Positions 52,337 to 60,909 are shown, counted from the stretch's first letter. The stretch is DNA of 64,000 bases from Pseudonocardia hierapolitana (GCF_007994075.1 NZ_VIWU01000001.1:7130001-7194000); one strand, 5' to 3'. Notes: generated by a model from the sequence alone, not told the origin. Numbers and translations: made by a program.

Positions 52337-53517
52337 CGGGGCAGGCTCGCGGCCAGCAGGTCGACGAACGACACGCCGTCGGCGGCCACGCCGAACACCT
52401 GCGCCCGCAGCATGGTGTCGCGGGCCCACGCGGTGTGCGGGCGCACCTCGTTCATCTTGTTGCGGCGCACCGACGCGAGCACACCCCCGGCCCGCCGGGC
52501 GCCGAGCACGTCCGCGGCGTCGCGGTGCTCCTCGTGCGAGACCACGGACAACGCGTTGACGACGGCCACGTGGCTGGGGTGGATGGCGGTCTTCCCCGTG
52601 AGCCCGTTGGCGCGGTCGAGGGTGACCTCGCGGATCAGCCCGTCGATCGCGCGGGAGACGAGCTGGCCGCGCAGGTCCGGCTCGTCGTGCTCGACGAACG
52701 GCGACTGCCGCAGCTGGGGCTTGAAGATGCGCTCCGGTCCGCCGAAGTACTCCCAGACCGGGCCGGTGACCGTGAAGCCGGTGCCGTCGGCGCGGCCGAG
52801 CACGTTGACGACGTCGGCGATCAGGTCGCTGACCACCTTGACGTCGTAGATGGACAGGTCGGGCGAGCGGCGCAGCCCGTAGAGGGCGCACAGGTCGGTG
52901 GCGCCGAGGCGGATGGCGAGGATGCGGTGCCGCTCGCGGTGCAGCAGGTCGCGCAGCCGAGTGAGCTCCACGACGCGGGTCTCGGCGTACAGCACGGCGC
53001 CGGACTCGATGACCGGCATGACGCGCAGCGCCGGGCCCGGCCCGCCCGACAGGGCTCGGCGCAGCGCGTCGGCCTCGTCGACCGCGTGCAGGTAGACCGC
53101 CCCGAGCGCGGCGGTGAACTTGGGCAGCACGAACCCGTCGAGCACGGCGGCCGCCTGCCCGAGCCGGGACACCAGGTCGGGGATCTGGGCCGGCGCGCGG
53201 ACCCGGACGAACAGGAGCGGTAGCTCGGCCTGGTCCTGCTGGTGCAGTTCCACGAGCGCCGCGACGAGGTTGGCCTCGGCCTCGGCGAGGTCGTCGTCGG
53301 CGATCGAGTCCTCCAGGCAGACGACGACCGAGGTGACCCCGGCCGCCGCCTGCTTGGTGACGTCGGCGGCGAGCGCGGGACGGCTCGCCGGCATGTACAG
53401 CGTGGCGCCGAGGGCCACCGCGAGCAGATCGGCGGCGCTCTCGCGGCTGAACTGCTGCGGTGGAGCCTCGAACAGCGCGTCCGTATCGGACGCGCTCAGG
53501 TACCCGAAGTGCCGCAC
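52333..53517 (-). CDS. HpcH/HpaI (CitE-like) TIM-barrel C-C bond lyase of Ter locus
   Basis: 394 residues. TIM-barrel landmarks of the CitE/HpcH group are visible: 'VVCLEDSIADDDLAEAE', 'FVLPKF', 'VMPVIESG' and 'IRLGATDLCALYGLRRSPD' (about residues 230-248). The C-terminal region adds 'GKTAIHPSHVAVVNAL'. This is the C-C_Bond_Lyase family found in Ter operons, expected to make or break a carbon-carbon bond in the metabolite pathway. GTG 53517 was chosen over an upstream in-frame start from family fit. It overlaps the TRSP start by ATGA. Confidence 0.88.
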   Translation of the reverse strand: MRHFGYLSASDTDALFEAPPQQFSRESAADLLAVALGATLYMPASRPALAADVTKQAAAGVTSVVVCLEDSIADDDLAEAEANLVAALVELHQQDQAELPLLFVRVRAPAQIPDLVSRLGQAAAVLDGFVLPKFTAALGAVYLHAVDEADALRRALSGGPGPALRVMPVIESGAVLYAETRVVELTRLRDLLHRERHRILAIRLGATDLCALYGLRRSPDLSIYDVKVVSDLIADVVNVLGRADGTGFTVTGPVWEYFGGPERIFKPQLRQSPFVEHDEPDLRGQLVSRAIDGLIREVTLDRANGLTGKTAIHPSHVAVVNALSVVSHEEHRDAADVLGARRAGGVLASVRRNKMNEVRPHTAWARDTMLRAQVFGVAADGVSFVDLLAASLPR

Positions 53518-53579
53518 GGTGGAGCCCCCCTCGACGACGCCACCCCCGCGTGGCACGGCCTGCATCGCTGCCGCGAGCG

Positions 53580-54251
53580 CTACTTGCGCCCGCGCGCCCA
53601 CTCCATCCCCCAGCCGTACGCCGCGTCGACGTCTGCCTGGCCACCTCGGATGTAGCGCACCTCCCGGCGCACCACGAGATCACCGCCCCGGTTCTCCAGC
53701 ATCGCGATGACGCAGGTGGGCGAGCTGGGGTCGGGCTCGTCGAGCCGCACCTCGATCTCCGGCCCGCTCGCCGGGTGGAGCGTGACCACCCCGTCGGCGC
53801 TCGCCCAGTTCGGCACACCCTCGTAGATGAAGGTGAACACGAGGATGCGGCGGATCTCGTCGACCCGGGACAGGTCGATGAACATGTTCTCGCCGCCACT
53901 GGCGGAGCCGGACCGGTCGTCCCCGTCGAGCCGGACGATCGGTGTGCCGTGGTACGGCGCGGTGAACGCGTTGCCCAGCGCCTGCACCACGCCCTTGCTG
54001 CCGTCGGAGAACTCCCACAGGCAGCCGAGGTCGAGGTCGATCGCGTTGCCGCGGCGTTTGCCGAACAGGCCCCGGCTCTGCTGCTCGCCCGCGCTCCACT
54101 GGAGGTTGACGCGCAGCTGCCCGCCCGTCGCGCCCTTGGTGAGCGAGACGCTCGGTGCGGACTTCGTGAGCGTGACCTTCGAGAGCGAGACGCCGCCGCC
54201 GTCGGGGGCGGGCGGCTGGGCCTTCGGTCGTTTGGTGTAGTCGATCGCCAC
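53580..54251 (-). CDS. TerD-domain protein (TerA-like)
   Basis: 223 residues with a modified TerD domain. 'VSLTKGATGGQLRVNLQW' and 'NAIDLDLGCLWEFSDGSKG' are the N-terminal strands, 'LDGDDRSGSASGGENMFIDL' is the metal-binding loop, and the C-terminus extends beyond canonical TerD. The first 30 residues are Lys/Pro-rich and precede the core. It starts 8 nt after the stop of the upstream terD. Probably a calcium-binding partner of TerD. Confidence 0.88.
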   Translation of the reverse strand: MAIDYTKRPKAQPPAPDGGGVSLSKVTLTKSAPSVSLTKGATGGQLRVNLQWSAGEQQSRGLFGKRRGNAIDLDLGCLWEFSDGSKGVVQALGNAFTAPYHGTPIVRLDGDDRSGSASGGENMFIDLSRVDEIRRILVFTFIYEGVPNWASADGVVTLHPASGPEIEVRLDEPDPSSPTCVIAMLENRGGDLVVRREVRYIRGGQADVDAAYGWGMEWARGRK

Positions 54252-54259
54252 GACGGGCG

Positions 54260-54838
54260 TCAGCCGACGTTGACGCCGTAGTCGCGGGCGATGCCCACGA
54301 GACCCGATGCGTAGCCCTGGCCCACGGCGCGGAACTTCCAGTCGGCGCCGTTGCGGTAGACCTCGCCGAACACCATCGCGGTCTCGGTGGAGGCGTCCTC
54401 GGACAGGTCGTAGCGCGCGATCTCCTTGGAGTCGGCGGCGTTGACCACGCGGATGAAGGCGTTGCGCACCTGCCCGAAGCTCTGGCCGAGCTCGTCGCCC
54501 TTGTAGATGCTGACCAGGAAGACGATCTTGTCGGCCTCCGCGGGCAGGCCGGCCAGGTGGATCTTGATCTGCTCGTCGTCGCCCTCGCCCTCGCCGGTGA
54601 GGTTGTCGCCGGTGTGCTCGACGGTGCCGTCCGGGGTCGTCTTGTTGTTGAAGAAGATGAAGTGCCCGTCGGAGAGGACCTTGCCCTCGGCGCCCGCGAC
54701 GATCGCCGACGCGTCCAGGTCGTACTCCACGCCGGTGGTGGTGCGGGCGTCCCAGCCGAGGCCGACGACCACGTTGGTCAGACCGGGGGCCTCCTTGGAG
54801 AGGCTGACGTTTCCACCCTTGGTGAGGCTGACGCTCAC
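54260..54838 (-). CDS. terD: TerD-family protein (first gene of Ter operon)
   Basis: 192 residues, canonical TerD/TerE: '[29 protein letters not shown]' at the N-terminus, 'YDLDASAIV', the calcium block '[16 protein letters not shown]', and '[18 protein letters not shown]'. It opens the minus-strand operon terD-terA-like-lyase-TRSP-StiP-HAD-terB. GTG 54838 is preceded by GGAG, and an 18-nt hairpin lies 22 nt upstream in the leader. It is divergent from the NfeD-like/flotillin pair. Confidence 0.95.
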   Translation of the reverse strand: MSVSLTKGGNVSLSKEAPGLTNVVVGLGWDARTTTGVEYDLDASAIVAGAEGKVLSDGHFIFFNNKTTPDGTVEHTGDNLTGEGEGDDEQIKIHLAGLPAEADKIVFLVSIYKGDELGQSFGQVRNAFIRVVNAADSKEIARYDLSEDASTETAMVFGEVYRNGADWKFRAVGQGYASGLVGIARDYGVNVG

Positions 54839-54859
54839 GTATTGCTCCGCATCTGTCTC

Positions 54860-54877
54860 GGGGGGCTCGAACCCCCC
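54860..54877 (-). promoter_or_regulatory. Leader hairpin of terD, T-arm-like
   Basis: GGGGGG-CTCGAA-CCCCCC on the plus strand; the minus strand reads GGGGGGTTCGAGCCCCCC, the shape of a tRNA T-arm. There is no anticodon or D-arm nearby, so it is not a tRNA gene. It sits just upstream of the terD ribosome site and could affect translation or be a relic of an integration site. Confidence 0.4.
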
Positions 54878-55039
54878 TGGTTCTCGAGCTGGGCGCGGCC
54901 GAGCTTAACGGGATGAATCGGACGCGACGCCACGGATGTCATCACGGCAACGGAGGACCCGTCCGTCCGGTTCCCGCAGCCGCTCCCGGCGTTCACGGCG
55001 GTCCACTAGGCTGCCTCCGCTCGAGGAAGTGGGGGTCGC

Positions 55040-55243
55040 GTGATCGGCAAGGTGGGGCGGGTGACCGGCCGGGTGGGACCGGGGCTCGTCGGCGAGATCA
55101 TGGTGTCGGTGCGTGGCGGTTCGGAGGCGTTCTACGCCCATCCGCAGCAGCCGGACGAGGTGATCGAACCGGGTACGCAGGTGCTGATCGTCGACTTCCA
55201 GGCACCCCGCACGGCGTACGTCGAGCGGTGGTCCTCGAGCTGA
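55040..55243 (+). CDS. Small OB-fold NfeD-like protein
   Basis: 67 residues. The sequence 'GKVGRVTGRVGPGLVGEIMVSVRGGSEAFYAHP' and 'IEPGTQVLIVDFQAPRTAYVERW' matches the soluble OB domain that ends NfeD proteins, without the membrane part. NfeD and flotillin are commonly encoded side by side and work together in membrane microdomains. It starts with GTG and lies 22 nt before the flotillin gene. The reduced size is notable, though short versions occur in actinobacteria. Confidence 0.75.
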   Translation: MIGKVGRVTGRVGPGLVGEIMVSVRGGSEAFYAHPQQPDEVIEPGTQVLIVDFQAPRTAYVERWSSS

Positions 55244-55265
55244 TCCACATCACTGGGGGGACGTC

Positions 55266-56738
55266 GTGGAACTGCTCATCACCGCCGGCGCGGTCGTCGT
55301 CGGCATCATCGTGCTCGCGCTCGTGCTCAAGATGCTGTGGCGGGTGGCCGAGCCGAACGAGGCGCTGATCATCTCCGGGTTCCGGGCCCGCAGCAGTCCC
55401 GGCGAGGCCGCCGACAGCCTCGGCTTCAAGATCGTCACCGGCAAGGGGACGATGGTCATCCCCGGCTTCCAGGCCGCCCGGCGCCTGTCGCTGGACACCC
55501 GCGGGGCGAACCTGCAGGTCTCCTGCGTCACCAAGCAGGGCATCCCGGTGGCCGTGCGCGGCGTCGTGATCTACAAGGTCGGCGACGACTTCGTCTCGAT
55601 CGCCAACGCCGCGCGCCGCTTCCTGGACCAGCAGAACACGATGAACGACACGATCCACGAGCTGTTCGCCGGGCACCTGCGCTCGATCTGCGGCGGGCTC
55701 ACGATCGAGGACATGATCCACAACCGGGAGGCGCTCACCGGCGAGGTGCGCCGCAGCTCGGCCGACGAGATGAGCAAGCTCGGGCTGGTCATCGACTCGC
55801 TGCAGATCCAGGAGATCGACGACAACTCCGGCTACATCGTGAACCTCGGCAAGCCGCACGCCGCCGCGATCGCCGCGGCCGCGCGGATCGCCGAGGCGCA
55901 GCGCGACCAGGAGGCCACGGAGGCCGAGCAGATCGCGGAGGCCAAGAAGGCGGCCGCCGTCCGTGCCAGCCGCATCCAGCAGGCCGGCTACCAGGCCGAG
56001 ATGGACGAGGCCTCGGCGAAGGCCACCCAGGCCGGTCCGCTGTCGCAGGCCACCGCCCGCCAGGAGGTCGTGGTCCAGGAGACGCGAGCCGCCCAGCTGG
56101 AGGCCGACCTCGCCGAGCAGCGGCTGCAGTCCCAGGTGCGCAAGCCCGCCGACGCGAAGGCCTACGAGCTGCGCACCCTCGCCGACGCCGAGCGCGACGC
56201 CCAGATCGCGCGCGCCCAGGCCCGTGCCAGGGAGACCGAGCTGTCGGCGGGTGCGGACGCCACGCGGGTCAAGACCGCGGCGCAGGCCGACGCCGAGGCC
56301 ACGAAGGCGCGCGGCGAGGCCCACGCCACCGCCACCCGCCTCACCGGCGAGGCGGAGGCCGACGCCGCCCGCGCCCGCGGTCTCGCCGAGGCCGAGGCGG
56401 CCAAGGCCAAGGGCCTCGCCGATGCCCAGGCGATGCAGGCCCGCGCCGACGCCCTCGCGCACAACCAGGAGGCCGTCATCGCCCAGCAGCTCGCCGAGAA
56501 CTGGCCGGAGATCGTCCGCGCCGGCGCGGGTGCGCTGGGCAACGTCGACCACATGGTGGTGCTCAACGGCGCCGACGGGGTGGCCGACCTGCTCACCAAG
56601 GCACTGGCCATGGGTGGCACCGGCCTCGGCCTCGCCCGCCAGCTGCTCGCGTCGATGGGCGACAAGCAAGAGCCCGCCACAACCACCAACGGCTCCGCCC
56701 CGGTCGCGGTCCGGAAGGTCGACGAACCGGCGCCCTGA
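55266..56738 (+). CDS. Flotillin-like SPFH-domain protein
   Basis: 490 residues. An N-terminal membrane helix (about 4-25) precedes an SPFH domain ('EPNEALIISGFRA', 'VIPGFQAARRLSLDTRGANLQVSCVTKQGIPVAVRGV'). A long Ala/Glu/Gln coiled coil follows (about 200-420, with AEAEA/AKAKGLA repeats) and a 'VIAQQLAENWPEIVRAGAGALGNVDHMVVLNGADG' tail. This is the bacterial flotillin layout, cytoplasmic and membrane-attached, organising lipid domains. Paired with the NfeD-like protein. Divergent from the Ter operon. Confidence 0.92.
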   Translation: MELLITAGAVVVGIIVLALVLKMLWRVAEPNEALIISGFRARSSPGEAADSLGFKIVTGKGTMVIPGFQAARRLSLDTRGANLQVSCVTKQGIPVAVRGVVIYKVGDDFVSIANAARRFLDQQNTMNDTIHELFAGHLRSICGGLTIEDMIHNREALTGEVRRSSADEMSKLGLVIDSLQIQEIDDNSGYIVNLGKPHAAAIAAAARIAEAQRDQEATEAEQIAEAKKAAAVRASRIQQAGYQAEMDEASAKATQAGPLSQATARQEVVVQETRAAQLEADLAEQRLQSQVRKPADAKAYELRTLADAERDAQIARAQARARETELSAGADATRVKTAAQADAEATKARGEAHATATRLTGEAEADAARARGLAEAEAAKAKGLADAQAMQARADALAHNQEAVIAQQLAENWPEIVRAGAGALGNVDHMVVLNGADGVADLLTKALAMGGTGLGLARQLLASMGDKQEPATTTNGSAPVAVRKVDEPAP

Positions 56739-56790
56739 ACCCGGCTCCTCGGTGCTCGGCGGGCCGGGAAACACTGTCGGGGGGTGGTCC

Positions 56791-56796
56791 TACACT
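56791..56796 (+). promoter_or_regulatory. Possible -10 element of polA (TACACT)
   Basis: TACACT lies 8 nt before the GTG at 56805, which would place the transcript start at or next to the start codon, a leaderless mRNA as is common in actinobacteria. No ribosome site precedes the GTG, in agreement. The -35 element is not clear. Confidence 0.5.
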
Positions 56797-56804
56797 CGCG
56801 TCCC

Positions 56805-59591
56805 GTGAGCACCGCCACCACCGCATCCAGCAAGTCCGGCGCCGCGCAGGACGCGCCGCCGTCAACGGGGCGGCGGTTGCTGCTGCTCGACGGCCACTCG
56901 CTGGCCTACCGGGCGTTCTTCGCGCTGCCCGCCGAGAACTTCCGCACGGGCACCGGGCAGACCACCAACGCGGTCTACGGCTTCACCTCGATGCTGATCA
57001 ACCTGCTGCGCGACGAGCAGCCCACCCACCTCGCGGTGTGCTTCGACGTCTCGCGGGTCACGTTCCGCAACGAGCGCTACGCCGAGTACAAGGCCAACCG
57101 CACCACCACGCCCGACGACTTCCGGGGCCAGGTCGACCTCATCAAGGAGGTCCTGCGGGCGCTCAACATCCCCGACTTCGGCGTCGAGGGCTACGAGGCC
57201 GACGACCTGATCGCCACCCTCGCCACCCAGGCCGAGGCCGACGGCTTCCAGGTGCTCATCACCACGGGCGACCGCGACGCGTTCCAGCTGGTCAGCGACA
57301 ACGTCACGGTGCTCTACCCCAAGCGGGGGGTCTCGGAGCTCTCGCGGGTCGACCCGGCCGAGGTGATGAACCGCTACGGCCTCACGCCCGCGCAGTACCC
57401 CGACTTCGCAGCGCTGCGCGGCGACCCGAGCGACAACCTGCCGAGCATCCCGGGTGTGGGGGAGAAGACGGCGGCCAAGTGGGTGCGCGAGTTCGGCTCG
57501 CTCGCCGATCTCACCGACCGCGTCGACGAGGTCAAGGGCAAGGCGGGCGACGCGCTGCGCGCCCACCTCGCCGGGGTGCTTCTCAACCGCCAGCTCACCG
57601 AGCTGATCCGCGACGTCCCGCTCGACGCCGTTCCGGCCGAGCTGGTCGTGCGCCCGTGGGACCGCGACGCGGTCCACCGGCTGTTCGACGAGCTGGAGTT
57701 CCGGGTGCTGCGCGAGCGGCTCTTCGCCACGCTGCAGAGCGCCGAGCCCGAGGCCGAGGGCGGCATCGAGGTGCAGGGCGGCGCGATCGAGCCGGGCGCG
57801 GTGCGGGCGTGGCTCGACGAGCACGCGCGCGACGGCCGCCGGATCGGTGTCGCGTTCGCCGGGGTGCGGGGCGGCGCCACCACAGCCGACCTGTCCGGCA
57901 TCGGGCTGGCCGTCGGCGAGCCCACCGTGGAGGCCCGTGCCGAAGGGGCCGCTGCCGGGGTGCCGCAGGCGGGCTTCCTCGACGTCACCCGGCTCACCCC
58001 CGACGACGAGGCCGCGCTGGGGGAGTGGCTCGCCGACCCGTCGGTCCCGAAGGCCGCCCACGACGCGAAGGCCGCACTCCACGCGCTGCGCGGGCGTGGC
58101 TGGACCCTCGCCGGGCTCACCAGCGACACCGCGCTCGCGGCCTACCTCGCCCGGCCGGGGCAGCGCAGCTTCGACCTGGCCGACCTCGCGCTGCGCTACC
58201 TGCGGCGCGAGCTGCGCTCCGAGGGTGAGGCCGAGTCCGGGCAGCTGTCGTTGCTCGGCGGCGAGGAGGAGGCCGACGCGCAGCGGGCGCACGCCCAGAT
58301 GGTGGCCGCGTCCGCCGTGGCCGAGCTGGCCGACGCGCTCGACGCCGAGCTCGCCCAGCGCGGCGGCACCGAACTGCTCGCCGAGCTGGAGCTCCCCCTC
58401 GAGTACGTGCTCGCCGATCTGGAGACCGCGGGCATCGCCGTCGACCACGAGGCACTCGCCGCGCTGGAGGCGGAGTTCGCCGCGCAGGTCAAGCAGGCCG
58501 CCCAGGACGCTTACGCGGTGATCGGCAAGGAGATCAACCTGGGCTCGCCCAAGCAGCTGCAGGTCGTGCTCTTCGACGAGCTGGGCATGCCGAAGACCAA
58601 GCGCACCAAGACCGGCTACACCACCGACGCCGACGCGCTGCAGACGCTCTTCGAGCAGACCGGCCACGAGTTCCTGTCCCACCTGCTCCTGCACCGCGAC
58701 GCCACGCGGCTCAAGGTCACCGTGGAGGGCCTGCTCAAGTCGGTGGCCGACGACGGGCGCATCCACACCACCTACAGCCAGACCATCGCGGCCACCGGCC
58801 GGCTGTCGTCCACCGAGCCCAACCTGCAGAACGTGCCGATCCGCACGGCCGCGGGCCGTCGGATCCGCGAGACGTTCGTGGTGGGCCCGGAGCACGCGGA
58901 GCTGATGACCGCCGACTACAGCCAGATCGAGATGCGGATCATGGCCCACCTGTCGGAGGACGCCGCGCTCATCGAGGCGTTCCGGTCCAGCCACGACTTC
59001 CACGCCGACACGGCGGCCCGGGTGTTCGGCTGCGAGCCGACGGACGTGTCGGTCGAGCAGCGCGCCAAGATCAAGGCGATGAACTACGGGCTGGCCTACG
59101 GCCTGTCCGCGTTCGGCCTGTCGGGCCAGCTGCGGATCTCCACCGAGGAGGCCCGCGGCATGATGGACGACTACTTCGAGGTCTTCGGGGGCGTGCGCGA
59201 CTACCTGCGCAGCGTCGTCGACGTCGCCCGCAAGGAGGGCTACACGGCCACGATCATGGGTCGCCGCCGCTACCTGCCCGACCTCACCAGCGACAACCGC
59301 CAGCGCCGCGAGATGGCCGAGCGCATGGCCCTGAACGCGCCGATCCAGGGCAGCGCCGCCGACATCATCAAGGTCGCGATGCTCGGCGTCCACCGCGCGC
59401 TGGCCGCCGAGGGCCTGCGCAGCCGCATGCTGCTGCAGGTGCACGACGAGCTCGTTCTCGAGGTCGCCGACGGGGAGCGCGAGCACGTGGAGGAGCTGGT
59501 GCGCCGCGAGATGGGTGCGGCGGCGAAGCTGTCGGTGCCCCTCGAGGTCTCCGTCGGGTACGGGCGCAGCTGGGACGACGCCGCCCACTGA
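56805..59591 (+). CDS. polA: DNA polymerase I
   Basis: 928 residues. The 5'-3' exonuclease domain (about 20-320) has 'LLLLDGHSLAYRAFFALP', 'GYEADDLIATLA', 'TGDRDAFQLV' and 'GDPSDNLPSIPGVGEKTA'. The middle domain (about 325-520) lacks the DxE exonuclease residues, so proofreading is absent, as in mycobacteria. The polymerase domain has motif A 'DYSQIEMRI', motif B 'KAMNYGLAYGLS' and motif C 'QVHDELV'. It serves gap filling and repair. GTG 56805 is likely leaderless. Confidence 0.96.
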   Translation: MSTATTASSKSGAAQDAPPSTGRRLLLLDGHSLAYRAFFALPAENFRTGTGQTTNAVYGFTSMLINLLRDEQPTHLAVCFDVSRVTFRNERYAEYKANRTTTPDDFRGQVDLIKEVLRALNIPDFGVEGYEADDLIATLATQAEADGFQVLITTGDRDAFQLVSDNVTVLYPKRGVSELSRVDPAEVMNRYGLTPAQYPDFAALRGDPSDNLPSIPGVGEKTAAKWVREFGSLADLTDRVDEVKGKAGDALRAHLAGVLLNRQLTELIRDVPLDAVPAELVVRPWDRDAVHRLFDELEFRVLRERLFATLQSAEPEAEGGIEVQGGAIEPGAVRAWLDEHARDGRRIGVAFAGVRGGATTADLSGIGLAVGEPTVEARAEGAAAGVPQAGFLDVTRLTPDDEAALGEWLADPSVPKAAHDAKAALHALRGRGWTLAGLTSDTALAAYLARPGQRSFDLADLALRYLRRELRSEGEAESGQLSLLGGEEEADAQRAHAQMVAASAVAELADALDAELAQRGGTELLAELELPLEYVLADLETAGIAVDHEALAALEAEFAAQVKQAAQDAYAVIGKEINLGSPKQLQVVLFDELGMPKTKRTKTGYTTDADALQTLFEQTGHEFLSHLLLHRDATRLKVTVEGLLKSVADDGRIHTTYSQTIAATGRLSSTEPNLQNVPIRTAAGRRIRETFVVGPEHAELMTADYSQIEMRIMAHLSEDAALIEAFRSSHDFHADTAARVFGCEPTDVSVEQRAKIKAMNYGLAYGLSAFGLSGQLRISTEEARGMMDDYFEVFGGVRDYLRSVVDVARKEGYTATIMGRRRYLPDLTSDNRQRREMAERMALNAPIQGSAADIIKVAMLGVHRALAAEGLRSRMLLQVHDELVLEVADGEREHVEELVRREMGAAAKLSVPLEVSVGYGRSWDDAAH

Positions 59592-59620
59592 TCGGCGTGT
59601 GTGGAGGGCTGGCGGTGTGG

Positions 59621-59718
59621 CCTCCGGTGGCGCCGCGCATCGTGCGGGGCCGCCCCTCCGGGCAGTACAACGCGGGCAGGCCGGGGCCTGCCCGGAGGGC
59701 GCGCGGCGCCACCGAAGG
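59621..59718 (+). repeat. Dispersed palindromic element, copy C (short form)
   Basis: 98 bp bounded by CCTCCGGTGGCGCCGCGC (59621-59638) and GCGCGGCGCCACCGAAGG (59701-59718), one mismatch as an inverted repeat. Its outer arms match copies A and B, but it lacks their roughly 75-bp internal CAAGGG/CCCTTG block. It lies 30 nt after the polA stop, and the palindrome might also serve as a transcript end. Confidence 0.82.
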
Positions 59719-60013
59719 CGGTGTCCGCGGACAAGATCGAGGCTTCGGCGCGGAACGGGCCAAAAGCGACACGGGATCGCGTCGACCTGCCGATCACGTC
59801 GGCGGGGGCGACGGCTCTGATGACCGGCCCGAGGAGTGCATCAACGTCTCCGCCGAGCCCGTGGTGTGCTGATCGGACGATTTGCGCAGCTGACGCATCC
59901 GTTCTCGGCTCACACGCCCCGTCGACCGGGCGCGTCGGCGGACACGGGGCGCGTGAGCGCACACCAGGTGCGTGACGGGCACGGAGATCCACCTTCACGT
60001 GCCCTGAGACCGG
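59719..60013. other. Intergenic spacer, no gene seen
   Basis: About 295 nt between repeat copies C and D. No frame has convincing protein-like composition, and no RNA gene or terminator is evident. A loose dyad (ACACGCCCCGTC / GACACGGGGCGCGTG, near 59915-59955) is the only structure seen. Confidence 0.4.
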
Positions 60014-60098
60014 CCTGCTGGCGGCGCCGCGCGCCCAACGGGCAGGCCCCGGCCTGCCCGCGATGCTTGCCCGCACAATGCGCGGCGCCGCCGGGAGG
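60014..60098 (-). repeat. Dispersed palindromic element, copy D (short form), with adjacent 15-bp repeats
   Basis: 85 bp with inverted ends CCTGCTGGCGGCGCCGCGC (60014-60032) and GCGCGGCGCCGCCGGGAGG (60080-60098), two mismatches. It is oriented like copy B and lacks the internal block. Its right end runs into three 15-bp units of the GGGAGGCCTGCCGCC type (60093-60107, 60108-60122, 60123-60137, the last degenerate), apparently a local expansion of the end sequence. Confidence 0.78.
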
Positions 60099-60150
60099 CC
60101 TGCCGCCGGGAGGCCTGCCGCCAGGAGGCCTGTCGTCAGAAGAAGTGCCC

Positions 60151-60344
60151 CTCAGCCCTATCGCACCACGCGCTCCGGCTCACCGGCTTCCAGATCGTCG
60201 CCTCCATACCGCTGTCGACGATCTCCACCCACGAGGCCCGATGAGGTCCGCGACGTAGAAGGGGCGGAACTGCCGGCCCCGCAGGCGAACCCGGTCTCTG
60301 CGAAGAGCGCGTCGGCGAACCGCTGGTGCAGGGCCTCGTCCTGC
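60151..60344 (-). pseudogene. Decayed partial duplicate of the PPOX-fold gene at 62062-62553
   Basis: About 194 nt that match the 3' end of the PPOX-fold gene (62061-62256) at most positions, including the long identical stretch 60209-60272. Several single-base losses break the frame (for example CACCGG for CACCCGG and CAGGCG for CAGGTCG). The copy starts at the same stop-codon end and ends abruptly near 60344, about 17 nt before the MOSC stop. It is a non-functional relic from duplication across the MOSC-ADH genes. Confidence 0.85.
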
Positions 60345-60360
60345 AGCGCCGGCGGGACGA

Positions 60361-60909
60361 TCACGCCTCGGCGGGCACGAACTCCAGGATGCGCAGGCGC
60401 GCGGGGCCGAGCCGGAGGACGCCGTCGTCGAGCGGCTCGCACCGCACCCCGCCCCGGCCGCGCATGGCCCGGAAGGCGCCCGGAGCGAGTACGACGTCCA
60501 TCCAGCGGCACGGGTTGGCGGGGCGGTGGGCCTGGAAGCGCACCGGACCGTCGCCGGTGTCGAGGCTGAACAGCGCCCCGGGATGGTCCCGGCCGGCGGC
60601 GAGCTCGTCGACCGGGAAGCCGCGCAGCACGAGGTTGCGCCGGGCCAGCAGTGGGTCTGGCGTGGCCGGAAGGTCCAGCTCGCGGGCGATCGTGTCGATC
60701 GACTCGGCCGCGAAGAGCGTGACCGCCGCCCGCCGGTGCGCCGGCCGTCCGAAGTAGCGGTCGCCGACGAGCCCGAGCCCGGCGCGCACCTCGACCGCGG
60801 TCGGGCGGCGGCCGTCCGGGTCGGGTCTCGGGCCGTCGTCGGGCCGGCCCCCATAGGCGTGGATCGGGGAGACGAGCAGGCCGACGATCTCCACCGCGGT
60901 CTCCACCAC
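60361..60909 (-). CDS. MOSC-domain protein
   Basis: 182 residues with a MOSC beta-barrel: 'GDRYFGRPAHRRAAVTLFAAESID', 'LARRNLVLRGFPVDELAAG' and the conserved Cys in 'ANPCRWMD' (about residue 138), which in relatives carries sulfur or binds the molybdenum cofactor. No flavin or ferredoxin domain is attached. It probably acts in molybdopterin sulfur transfer or reduction of N-hydroxylated compounds. It lies 17 nt downstream of the alcohol dehydrogenase gene on the same strand. Confidence 0.87.
   Translation of the reverse strand: MVETAVEIVGLLVSPIHAYGGRPDDGPRPDPDGRRPTAVEVRAGLGLVGDRYFGRPAHRRAAVTLFAAESIDTIARELDLPATPDPLLARRNLVLRGFPVDELAAGRDHPGALFSLDTGDGPVRFQAHRPANPCRWMDVVLAPGAFRAMRGRGGVRCEPLDDGVLRLGPARLRILEFVPAEA

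Noticed and set aside
54855..54890. tRNA gene on the minus strand
   Set aside because: Only a T-arm-like hairpin is present; the acceptor pairing, D-arm and anticodon arm are missing.
57770..58200. Loss of the polA proofreading motif treated as gene damage
   Set aside because: Absence of the DxE exonuclease residues is normal for actinobacterial and many other bacterial PolA proteins, and the frame is intact.
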